Source: Lonicera japonica
Taxonomy: Eukaryota > Streptophyta > Magnoliopsida > Dipsacales > Caprifoliaceae
Direction of reading: 5' to 3'
Assembly: GCA_021464415.1 (NCBI GenBank)
Contig: CM038470.1
Span: 12,412,394-12,476,393, forward strand
Length of the DNA: 64,000 nt
In this document: in pieces, positions 54,087 to 64,000 of the stretch
How positions within the stretch are numbered: the first letter of the stretch is position 1
Layout: each line of letters begins with the position of its first letter
Made by a program: the position numbers and the translations under genes
Notes under the pieces: generated by a model
What the model saw: the letters and a program-made list of their open reading frames with translations, nothing else
Told to the model about the DNA's origin: nothing
Databases searched by the model: none

Positions 54087-55081
54087 ATATATCTTGGTCA
54101 CATTAATTTAATCAGTTTTCTTTTTTCAATTAATTTTTGCGGCGTTTTGATAACTTTAATAAAGTAAACTTGGAACCTGGATTAACTTGTGTATTGTTAT
54201 TTTTTATTTTAAGAAAAGAAATAAGCAAATGAAGCAATAAATCATATCTTTTGGTATTCAGTTATTTGGATTAGATCCACTAATCCTGCTTTTGTTTATG
54301 ATTTAATTTATTAAGTCCTGGCCTAGTCTCTATTAAGCATGATATTTATTGCGGTTCCTTTTTCTAACAGTTTAAGTTTTTAGGAAAGATAGTTCCTAAC
54401 ATGGTATGAGAGTATAGTTCTCTTAGAGGTCTAAAGTTCAAGCCTTGGCACCTTGAATATATTTGTTCTGTATGATATTAAATATTTTATATTCAATTTA
54501 ATATAAATTAATATATATATATATATATATGTATTCCCAATGTCTTAAATTTAAATTTTGTTTTTTTGAAACGTCTCAAATTAAAATTATATTTTCAATA
54601 TTTTGATATAAGTTTATAGAATATTAATTATAACTAATCATTTATTACATATGATTAATATTTAGCTGCATATATGGTGTTCATGTTTCTGTTTAGTCAC
54701 TTAATTTCTCCCCTTAAATGTTTATATAATTGATTTTCAAATAGCAATTTTCATTTTACATATGTAATGACATCATATATATATATATATATATATGTAT
54801 GTATAGGATTAAGAAATTATGCCTGTTTCAAAATTTTGTTGTTATTGTTGCACATTAATTTCTAGTAATTTGATAGCAACTTTAGTTAAAACTAATTATT
54901 TTTGTCAATAATGTTATAAACTTTGCTAGTTCTTGCGCAAAATTTATTCCAAAGTATATATTCATATTTCAGAGAATACATATGAATAAATAAATAATTT
55001 CTCATTCTCAAATTAAGTTTATAGATGGGGCTTTTTTTGCTTTTTTTTTTGTACAAAGGATATTAAGCACAAAAGAAACAA
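54083..55081. other. AT-rich intergenic stretch with possible retrotransposon scar
   Basis: ACATGGTATGAGAGTATAGT at 54398 resembles a mutated TGGTATCAGAG primer-binding site preceded by an LTR end, followed by sequence often seen after it. (TA)n runs are at 54512-54529 and 54776-54795. Confidence 0.35.
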
Positions 55082-55391
55082 CTATAACCTAGCTGGGGTA
55101 ACAAACCCAGAGCAATCATCAAAAATCAAGTCCTTAATATAGGTTCTGCGATCAAGATTAACATGAGCCGCATCTTGCATTCCTTCCTTCAACTTTAGCC
55201 AGCATATATATATATATATACATATATCAGAACACGCACACATACGCATTCCCTAATTCTCTCCAAGTGTGTTGGATGTAGCCATTGATGAGCTCTACAA
55301 TACTCTGCGCGCATTTATCAATCAAAATACCAATCGGGTGATCTATCAGTGATCGATGCATGTCCCCATACGCAATAAGATCTTTCGCCCC
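55082..55391 (-). pseudogene. Unrecognised coding-like fragment in two frames
   Basis: On the minus strand 55391-55227 is open from an upstream TAA and contains GDMHRSLIDHPIGILIDKCA followed by a QSIVELINGYIQHTWRELGN segment. A second frame, 55201-55082, reads WLKLKEGMQDAAHVNLDRRT and continues to a TAG after FVTPARL. Composition is protein-like rather than AT-noise. A GTATGTG donor follows the first piece and a TA microsatellite separates the two. It may be a decayed gene or transposon ORF; I do not recognise it. Confidence 0.3.
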
Positions 55392-56206
55392 TTATTTTTT
55401 TCCTTAACAATCTTCAAGCCTAATTAATGAATACTCCAGAGCTCAGCTTCTGTTATTACCTATAAATTCATGGTATCCGAGAATCCCTTTCTCACACTCT
55501 TGTAATTAATGACACACATTGATTTTAATATAAAAAACGGAAACTTTATTTTCTATCATTACATTATAATATTATTGATTAAATCTCTTCAAAAAATATC
55601 AAAAAGATCGAGAAATACAATAGACTCTTGATTTACTTTTATTTTTAAAAAAAAATGCATATGAAATTGAAATGTATAGCATTATATTAGTGCTGTCCAA
55701 ACAGGCCTAAAGTTAGAGTCTCCGCATAAAAGGTCAAACAACAAATTAAAATGGTGACACACACTCACGTACCCTTTATCAAGAGTGCAAAAACACATGC
55801 TTTGAGGACTTTATATAGAATCCAAGGCATTGAAAAATGTACTCCATCCATCTGTTTCAGTTGGGAGTATATTTTTATAGAATACGAATTTTAACTTTAT
55901 TAACAATATAAAATAAAACTTACGTGTTACGGTGAAATATGTTATATTAATTAATAATGTCTAAAAAAATAAATCTCTTAATTTAAAACATATAACTAAT
56001 AAAATTTTAATTTAACAATTAGTAATACTAAAAAAGATTATTTATTTCCCTAGCTACTAGCTTTGGAGCTAAATTTAGTGTTCCAAAGACCAAAAGAATA
56101 TCACATGTACACATGTGGTGAGAGCACCTTCCTTAATTAAAGAAGTGTCCATTGTGATATAATAGTATGGAGTAACTAATTTTGAAAAATAAAAGCCATA
56201 TCTGTA
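55392..56206. other. AT-rich intergenic stretch with Stowaway-like half
   Basis: ACTCCATCCATCTGTTTCAG at about 55849 resembles a Stowaway terminus, with a weak partner (AAATCTCTTAATTTAAAACA) near 55971. Nothing else recognised. Confidence 0.4.
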
Positions 56207-56223
56207 GGGGGGGGGGGGGGGGG
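56207..56223 (+). repeat. Poly-G tract of 17 bases
   Basis: Uninterrupted run of 17 G in AT-rich DNA; exact length may be unreliable. Confidence 0.95.
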
Positions 56224-58920
56224 TCTCTTTATTGTAGCCCCTTATCACATGGCCCCAACTTTCAACTACCTTCACGCAATATGAACCCTATTATCACATG
56301 GCATCCAACCCCTCAAACAATCTCTCTCTTCTTTTCTTTCCTCTTTTTTTTTCAATAGTTCATGTCCACGAGATGTATATGTCAGTTTTTGTGCATTTCA
56401 ACAAATTTTTTTCACCATTTTCAATCATTTTTTATTAGTTCACGTTCAAGTATTTAAATATATATCTTATAACGAACCAAACCAAATATTCTACATAAGT
56501 AATATAATGGCAAGATTATTAGTATATATGTTTGTGACTCTAAATTTCAATTTAGACTAGTTCTTTTAAAAGAGAATCCGGGTGGCTACATATCCTAATC
56601 ACACCCATAATTCTTTTCTTTACCCAAAAGTACATAGCAAGTAATGAGCACATGCATGGCGTTTAATGGCTTAGTGAGTACACATAATTTTATATATTTT
56701 TCTTATACGTACACGCATGCGTATATTTAAGTGATCAGTTCGTGAGTGCAAATGTGGGGAAGAGCAAGAGTGCAAGAGGTGGTTAAAAATTAGGGTACTA
56801 TATATATAAGATATAAATACATATATGTAGTTAGTAGCTAGTTTAATTTAGAAACAAATTGGAAAATTTGTAGAACTTGATTTTATTTTATTTTGGTTTA
56901 GATACTTTATAATTTTTTTTGGTCTAGATACTTTTTAGTACCACAAGGTGTCTAGGCCAACTTTCGTGCATCTCGACTAATCTATGTTCGCGAAATAGTG
57001 GCCAGTCGCTAGCAAGCAGATGTTTTTGTAGCCGCCGAAATTCGACCTAGAGAGCTCCCAGTTGAATTTATCACTGTTTCCAATGCACTATCACTTGATC
57101 ACTTGCTGGAAGTTATTTGTAGAACTTGATGAGACTTAGTTATGATAAGAAAAGTTATAGCAATTAATTAAGATGTATCTAGCTTAGCTTGAATTCACAA
57201 AAAAATAATTTTGTCAAAGAGAAGCGAAAGTCTGATTATATAACAATTAACCCTAAATAAAAAATTAGTATATATAGTAAGACTTTAATTATTATAGCAT
57301 TTATAATAAGGTAAATATATCTTATCTTATATAAATATACACACAGCGATTACAATGATATATGATAAAATACTATTCAATAAATAAGGGAATATATATG
57401 GTAAAATTCCTCTAAAAAAAAAAAAAAAGTTCCTTTCCATATGCTGGTGAGTTGGGCAAGAGAGTTCTGGCCACCCACTAAATAGGTGGGCGTGGCAGGA
57501 GGCCAAGCGCCCATTAGATAGACGACGTACTCTCTCTTTCTCTCTCTGTATTGTATATATATATATATATCTACCTTTTCCATCTACCCCCTCCCCCCCT
57601 CTCTATATATATGAATTTTCTCTCCTAATCTCACACACACATATTAGTTTCTTAATTTTATTCATATAATATTTATTTTCTCTTTCTTTTATCATAATGT
57701 TGTTTTTTACACAAAGTAATGTACTTGAGTTTTCCATTATGAATGCTATTATCATGATAATATATATATATATATATTTTCAATCACTTTTATCAATAGA
57801 GACACTAATTAGTGTTTCTTAATTTTTTAATTAAATTATAACGGGAAAAATTAAACATTTGACTATCTATTTCTCAAACTTTGATGTGAGTCAGTATTAC
57901 CGCTATGCCATACAAGGTTATCAGGAAGAAATTAGTTAATTTTAAGTACAATTTCATCTATTATTCTCAATTGATACAATGTAGAAGAAAAAAATGTACA
58001 TAAAAAATGTAATCACATTTGGAAGTAGTGGAAAGAATAGATTGTCCAAAAAAAAAAAAAACTTGAAGAATGTAAAAGTATCATATGTTTAGTCAAATTA
58101 TAAAGTTTTTGACAGAATTACATCAGAAGAAAGGTGTCAAACTCAGATTTCTTGGCCCTATTTGAACTATATAAATTTCAATTTTCAAGTGGGCATAATT
58201 AGATGGGGTCTTAGAGTCATATGGAAGAATTTTTTTGGACAATATACATAAGAGACGTACGGATTGTCTATAAATCCAAAATACATGGTAAGAAATGTCC
58301 CCAATTTGCACAACAGGGCTTTATCAATGGGGTACTCAAATGCACATAAGCTTCCAAACAAAACCCTAAGAAATTAATTGTTTTTCAAGTTCAAAAGGAT
58401 TGTATTCTTCCTGTTTAAGGGTACCCCAACCCCCTTGACCTGCCTTCAAATTTATACCTCCTTCAACCCCACCTCTTTCTTCAAATTCCCACCTTTGAAA
58501 TTCAAATTTTTAGCCAAATATTTGAGATCAAGGATTTGAATGAGAAGTACTAATCGTTGTAGTAAATTGTGTATGCTTATTATATTTGTTTATGGTACTG
58601 CTCATGTTTATTACGTTTAAGTCACTAATTTTTTATTAAAAAAATGCGGCTCTTCTTCCATGCAGTCAATTGTCTTTTAGAGGGATATTAAGTTGTCCTT
58701 GATGAGATATTCCTGCTGTATTTGATCTTCCATCTCCGTATCTTCAATCTTTCTCTGAAAACTTACTTTCACTTTAAATTTATCAACTCGTAAAATATAT
58801 TCTATTTTTTTTACTACACGGTAAAACTTGTTTCTCAATCCTGAATTCTCAACCTCTTGAAAAACATTGAACAATGCCCAATAATACTTAAAACAATTTT
58901 GTTTAAAAAAGAAGAAGAAA
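56224..58920. other. Intergenic stretch, no recognised gene
   Basis: Notable only for a less AT-rich block at 56940-57120, a GCCACCCAC..GTGGGCGTGGC hairpin at 57470-57496 and a (CT)n/(TA)n block at 57530-57610. Frames at 57377-57583 and 58123-58311 are not recognisable. Confidence 0.4.
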
Positions 58921-58924
58921 GAGT

Positions 58925-59655
58925 GTGAAGTTTAGTTTATCAAATTCAATAATTTTATTCAATTATCAAATGATGCCACTAAGCAGATGGGCCACATTTC
59001 TGGCAGCTGTTTTCGCACCAACAATTTCTGTGATGCAATGGTGGACCAGTACCTGTAAGTTTACTTCATTACATTTCTTTTCAAAAGAAAGCAAGATTTT
59101 GAGACAACAAAATATGTTGGGGGATATTCAAATGGCAAGAATCCCTATTTTATGGAGTTTGCACCTCTATCGGTGCAAATGGAAAAAAATGTACGGATCG
59201 AAGCTACTGAGTTATTGTTTCTCAATGTTCGACCACAATTTACCTAACTATTATAGCCCTTATTTTATTTTATCACAAAACAACGGCAAACAAGTGTCTA
59301 AGATTGAATCAGGAAAAATATAAGAGAAATATTATGTTTGACTACCAGGAAACCTGAGAAACTATTATAGCCCATTTGACTTTTGTGTGCTATGCAACAA
59401 CACCACCATGGAGATAGTGTACGGGCGAAATCGAGGAAAAAGTTGCAGGTTCGAAATCGAGGAGTTGAGTTTCAGCGCGTAACTAAAATCGGAGTATTTT
59501 CTAGGCGAAAGCATGTCTTCACAGAGAGCATGAGCACAGGGGATAGGCAGGATTGGGTCCTCTCAGGGACAGTTTCCAAACTCTTAGAGAAAGAATTTAT
59601 GGAAAAGAGTTTTCCCCATTTATGTAACTCATTATTACCAGTTGATAATAAATAA
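58925..59655 (+). other. Open-frame cluster of unknown nature
   Basis: Two plus-strand frames, 58925-59323 (132 codons, internal MMPLSRWATFLAAVFAPTIS) and 59383-59655 (90 codons, Arg/Lys-rich with QDWVLSGTVSKLLEKEFMEK), follow each other with less AT-rich composition than their surroundings. Neither shows a domain I know. They may be remains of a gene or a retroelement. Confidence 0.25.
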
Positions 59656-61362
59656 ATAACTTGGGGCCAGCCTACATGTAATCTTTTTAAATTCCCTAAT
59701 CTCAGCTTGGATGATATACTTTTTCTTGAATGGATGAAAAACTTGGTATAATTCGCATAGTGTTTTGCTCTTCAAAAGAAAAAGGAAAATTAGTGTTGAA
59801 TTAGGATAGAGCTCACAGGATGATAAATATAAACATGATGATAAGATAAACAATACCCCTTCAATATTTTGATATTTGATGCGAACGAACTCAAAAAAAA
59901 ATTATTTAGTCATGAAATTACAATCCGCATTTTTAAATTTTGAAACTGAAGATGCGAATTTTATTGTTAAAATAAGAGTAAATCTTCTCAGGATTTGTCA
60001 TGTCCAAAATAACAACAAAACGTCAAATTAAAAAAAAAAAAAAAAAAAATTGATTGAGGAGAGTTACGTACCCTATTTGTGTTTACCGTTGAATTTTATT
60101 TTTTAAGAAAAGACATATTTGACAAGATAATGGAAATAAACAAGATGTTACGTACAGTACATGATATGCACTTTAAATTTTTAATTTTTTTTTTGATATT
60201 TGACGTCCAATGGACTCAAACTTTGTTATTCTTCTAATAATAGTTTCAATTGTTTTAGTATGATAAAAGTATAATAAGAGTACAAAATGTTTTGGAAGCA
60301 ATGTGCACACGCCCAGGTATATATACCCATAAAGAAATAATGGATGTTAATTGCCATAAGTGTTTTTATCTCTTTTTTTTTTTTATAGCGTTAATACATG
60401 TAACACTTTCTTAGTAAAATAATGGGCTAAAATTATAGTTATTATCCATTCTTTTACTATAGACCAATTGAATATAAAAGGCAAAAATAAAAATAAGTAG
60501 AGGCAGTAAATTTTTTATAAATTTGGTAGCCCTTAATAATGAATAACTAGTGGGTTGACATATGTACACACTTCAAAAATGTAAAAACTAAAAACATAAA
60601 ATATAACAAAATGAAATAAAAAGTAAAAACCAAAAACAATTATTGCTTATGATAAGCATAAATCACACGAATGACCTTGTAACATAATAATAAGTTTGGA
60701 CCAATATTTCATTAAATTGGATTGGATAGGAATGACGGGTTCAAATCATACCAATTGTATTTTTGTATTTTTTTTTTATTAAAAAAAAATAACAATATAC
60801 AAAGGCCAGCAGGTGTATTGGGTTAGCAGCCCAGTCCAATCTTATGACTCTAATAGTTGTTAATAAAGATTGGTTCGCCGTGGAAGCCCATAAATCTAAA
60901 ATAAGAATAATAATAATAAAAAAAGACCCTAAAGTTTATTCAACCCATCTGCAGAGCAAAGTAAATAAAGTTTACCTTATTTAGGCCTGCACTGGTTGAG
61001 AAAAATGCTAAAAGGGTAGCTACAAAATTAAATTTTGCTTCCAACAAATTATTTAACTAAAAGATATATAATATATTGTCCGATTCTAATAAGAATTAGG
61101 ATGATAAACTATATATCATCCAAAGTTTGTTAAAAATGAATAATAATCTAAAATAATTTATAGTAAATTGTCTGAGCGTTAGTCTCCTAGGATAATATAT
61201 CGTCCAAAGTTTAGTCAATTCTAATAATTTAAGGGGCTTAACCCCTCAATTGGCATCAAATCAAATTCATGAGCCAATCAAATTAAAACACGTCATAGTT
61301 TGGAGATTTTGCCCGTGTAATTTACTTAATTTCAAATTAGGAGGTTGTTAACATATCACTCA
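59656..61362. other. AT-rich intergenic stretch
   Basis: A20-type tract at 60031-60049. A GACGGGTTCAAATCATACC segment at 60737 resembles a Pol III B box (possible SINE remnant). No gene recognised. Confidence 0.4.
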
Positions 61363-61370
61363 ATTGGGAC

Positions 61371-62897
61371 TAGGGGTGTTCAAAAAACGAACTGGAATTG
61401 CGAGACCGAATGAACCCGACCGAAAAATAGACCGATTTGGATCGGACCATTTAAATTCGGTCCAGTTCTAGTCCAAATTTTAAAGGACCGAAATGGTTCG
61501 ATCCGGTCTTCGGTCTTAAATTTCGCAGCTTCGTCAGGATCGGATGGACCGGACCGATATTATATTATACATATATATTTAAATATACATTAATAATATA
61601 TAATACGGACAATTAAAAAAAAGGCTTATTGGTGAAAGATTTTCACACTAAAACCAAGGAATATTTTTTTTGTAAATGAAGGGTTTGTTTTTTCATTTTA
61701 TTGATAAGATGTCATGTGTCTTTTTTTTTCATTGTAAAATGACATCCTAACCCTTAAAATAAACTAAAAAAATACTAATATGCATTAAAATATGAATTGC
61801 AATATGAACTTTGCAATCCATATTTCACTGCAATAACATGAACTTTGCAGTCCATTTTTTTGGTGCAAAATTCATATTGCAGTCCATATTTTACGGCAAT
61901 GTGAACTTTGCAGTCCTATATTTCTGGTGCAAAGTTCATATTGCAGTCCATATTTTACTGCGATATGAAACTTTGCAGTCCATATTTTTTTTGCAAATTT
62001 CATATTACAATCCATATTTTACTGCAATATGAATTTTGCAAGTCCAAATTTTTGGTACAGACTTCATATTGCAATTCCATATTTCACTGCAAAGTTCATA
62101 TTGCAGTACAAATTTATGTGCATAGTTTACTCTATTTCACTGCAATATGAACTTTGCAATCCATATTTTTTGTGCAAAGTTCATATTGCAGTTCACATTT
62201 TACTGTAATGTGAACTTTGCAGTCCATATTTTTTGGTACAAAGTTCATATTACAGTCCATATTTCACTGCAAAATGAACTTTGTAATCCATATTTTTTAT
62301 ACAAATTTCATATTGCAATCTATATTTTACTGTAATATGAACTTTGCAATCCATATTTTTGGTGCAGAGTTCATATTGCAGTTCATATTTCACTGCAAAG
62401 TTCATCTTGCATAATTTTTGTATTTTACTGCAATATGAACTTTGCAGTCCATATTTTTGGTGCAAAGTTCATATTGCACTCCATCTTTTATTACAAATTA
62501 TTTATGTATGTCATACTTAATTGGTGTAGATATTTAATGTTTAATGTTCTACTTTGAATTAGTTTTTCGACTTGAATCTAAAATGCAAGAGGTACAAATA
62601 ATTAATTTTATTCTTTTTTGTCAAAAATTATTTATGTGAGAATAATCTTATATTTGATCAATTCAGTTTTATGTTGTGCAATTTTTTTTTTTGATCCTAA
62701 TACAACTTTTGGGCGAAAAAAAAAGACCAGATCAAATGGACCGACCGAAACCGGACCAAATTGGTCTGGTCCAGTCTGGTCTACTTTTTACAGGCATTTC
62801 AGTCCGATCCGGTCTTCTAATTTTTAAGACCGAAATATCCAGTTCGGTTCCGGTTCTATGCTATTCGGTCCGATCAATTAGACTGTGCACGCCCCTA
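61371..62897. mobile_element. hAT element carrying a palindromic tandem array, perfect 8-bp TSD
   Basis: Left end TAGGGGTGTTCAAAAAACGA; complemented right end TAGGGGCGTGCACAGTC. ATTGGGAC flanks both sides (61363-61370, 62898-62905). Both sub-terminal regions (61400-61560, 62725-62880) are packed with GGACCGAA/TTCGGTCC-type motifs in opposite orientation. The 1527-bp element has no transposase; its centre is the tandem array at 61795-62490. Confidence 0.9.
61795..62490 (+). repeat. Tandem array of palindromic units of about 63 bp
   Basis: About ten copies of a unit in which AATATGAACTTTGCA and, some 15 bp later, its complement TGCAAAGTTCATATT flank TCCATATTTTTGG, followed by GCAGTCCATATTTTACTG. 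GAACTTTGCA cores recur at about 61807, 61841, 61904, 61969, 62032, 62149, 62213, 62276, 62339 and 62437. The many 60-80 codon frames here on both strands are translations of the repeat. Confidence 0.9.
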
Positions 62898-63474
62898 ATT
62901 GGGACAATATATTATGTATTGTTTGGCTTTATATGGCTTAAACAATAGACAATATTATGTATATCATATGAGCTATGTTTAGCTTTTATGCGGTTTGAAT
63001 TTTGCAAGATTGATAGGATAAAATCAATCTTTTAACAAAGTTTTTTTGACATTTTACGGTGGAGATGAGCTTAATAAATTTTAACTTGTAATGGAGTGTA
63101 ACCTTTATATAGTGAGAAGAAAAATTCAATTGAACCATCGATTTATAAATAACTTATATGAGGTAGAAACACAAAGAAAATGATATATATATGTTTTTTT
63201 TATTTTTTGTAGTTTAAAAAAAAAGAAAAGAAAAGAGAGAAAGAGAGACTAACTTAGAGTGTGATTGTTTTGCGATTAAATCTGCAAATTGATTTTAAAG
63301 TTTGAAAACTAAATATGAAAAATCAGTTCGTTTTGTTTCTGAATGTTATATTTAAACAAGTCTTGTTTGTCTGAACATATCATATCTCAATTTTAAATAA
63401 TTATTATTTGAATAAAATTGCCCTTATCCATTTTATTTTTATTAAAATGATTATATTTTATCTCTTTAAAAATT

Positions 63475-63558
63475 AAAATTTCAAACTTAAAAGGTAAAAT
63501 AAGTATTCATATTTAAATTTCAAACTTAAAAGGTAAAATTTCAAACTTAAAAGGTAAA
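63475..63558 (+). repeat. Short direct repeats AATTTCAAACTTAAAAGGTA
   Basis: Three copies at about 63477, 63515 and 63537, immediately before the RNase H remnant. Confidence 0.85.
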
Positions 63559-63559
63559 G

Positions 63560-64000
63560 CTTTTGTGGTAAACGTGATCCTTAATATGTCAAAATCAACA
63601 ATTATGCAGTGGCGCTATGCAAAAGTTCCCACTATCAGCACATTTAAATCAGGATCAGTCGCAGTAATGCCATGGTCTTGCCCTCTTTTGGGATGTGTCA
63701 AGTGCAATGTAGATGCTAGCATTGACTCGAGGAATAATTGTATCAGTTTTGGTTTCATTATTAGAGATCATGAAGGCAATTTCTTAGCAGGAGGAGCTGG
63801 TAGACGAATGGCTGTGCAACAACCAAAGGTGGCAGAAACACTAAGAATTCGCGAGACATTAAGATGGATAAAGAGGAAAAATTTTCACGATGTATCTATA
63901 GAAACTTATTCCTAAATTTTTGTTCATGCTGTTAATAAGGTTGATCTAGACATATCGATTTTTGGTCTTATTTTAGATGATTGTTGTGCTATTGCTAAAA
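63560..64000 (+). pseudogene. LINE-type RNase H domain, broken, runs off the window
   Basis: The frame encodes VKCNVDASID, FGFIIRDHEGNFLAGG and VAETLRIRETLRWIKRKNFH, the plant RNase H-like (RVT_3) domain found at the C-terminus of L1-type LINEs and in related host genes. Counting from 63565, the catalytic Asp is residue 50 (NVDAS) and the Glu residue 91 (AETL). The third acidic position, normally ETDS, reads ETYS (residue 115), and a TAA follows at 63913-63915. The same frame continues with VNKVDLDISIFGLILDDCCA, so this is one decayed domain with a nonsense mutation. There is no Met at the apparent start; upstream LINE sequence is absent or unrecognisable. Confidence 0.75.

Noticed and set aside
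61811..62465. Several 60-80 codon frames rich in FHCNMNFAV
   Set aside because: They translate the 63-bp palindromic array in the hAT element on both strands.

Overview
The window is AT-rich plant nuclear DNA, almost certainly from a eudicot. The evidence is a plant family-1 glycosyltransferase start at the left edge, a spliced RING-CH ubiquitin ligase gene, a cytosolic tRNA-Leu(AAG) gene with plant-style flanks, a textbook MIR393 hairpin, and a dense collection of plant transposon types (hAT, Mutator/MULE, PIF/Harbinger-Tourist, Stowaway, a possible Helitron, LTR retrotransposons, a LINE remnant). Host genes occupy only a few percent of the sequence. Most open reading frames above 60 codons are chance frames in AT-rich or repetitive DNA.

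Layout. 1-207: 5' end of a UDP-glycosyltransferase on the minus strand; its upstream side holds a Harbinger-like MITE that was itself hit by a hAT element (337-1477). 1809-2300: possible Helitron 5' end and a near-perfect hairpin with 121-bp arms. 7400-11960: a two-exon RING-CH (C4HC3) gene on the minus strand. Its roughly 4-kb intron carries a tRNA-Leu gene on the opposite strand and a Mutator-type MITE with a perfect 9-bp target duplication. 12-25.7 kb: intergenic DNA with MITEs, diverged tandem repeats and LTR remnants. 25724-27270: a short non-autonomous LTR retrotransposon with a 5-bp target duplication and a tRNA-Met-type primer site.

27617-33282 is the most complete mobile system here: a 5.67-kb MULE. 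Its terminal inverted repeats are about 450 bp and, by eye, differ only in the length of one A-tract. It carries a full three-exon FAR1/FRS-type transposase (778 residues), a 109-bp tandem array, and a small convergent reading frame whose promoter and first splice donor would come from the right terminal repeat. 33.3-34.2 kb is a nested foldback. 34327-37571 is a second MULE-type element, a Pack-MULE that captured an F-box gene (now a pseudogene) and was later invaded by a hAT element and by an LTR retrotransposon reduced to a solo LTR.

38-64 kb holds further well-bounded elements: hAT at 39176-40379, a double foldback at 41467-41869, a 2-kb chromovirus-like solo LTR at 47676-49715, a Harbinger-like element with a nested hAT at 51419-52925, and a hAT with a palindromic satellite at 61371-62897. 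The MIR393 precursor sits at 53226-53345. A broken LINE RNase H domain runs off the right edge.

The native genes have no obvious common pathway. What the window shows best is the order of transposon insertions. Boundaries come from target-site duplications and terminal repeats read directly; no alignment, folding or database search was run.
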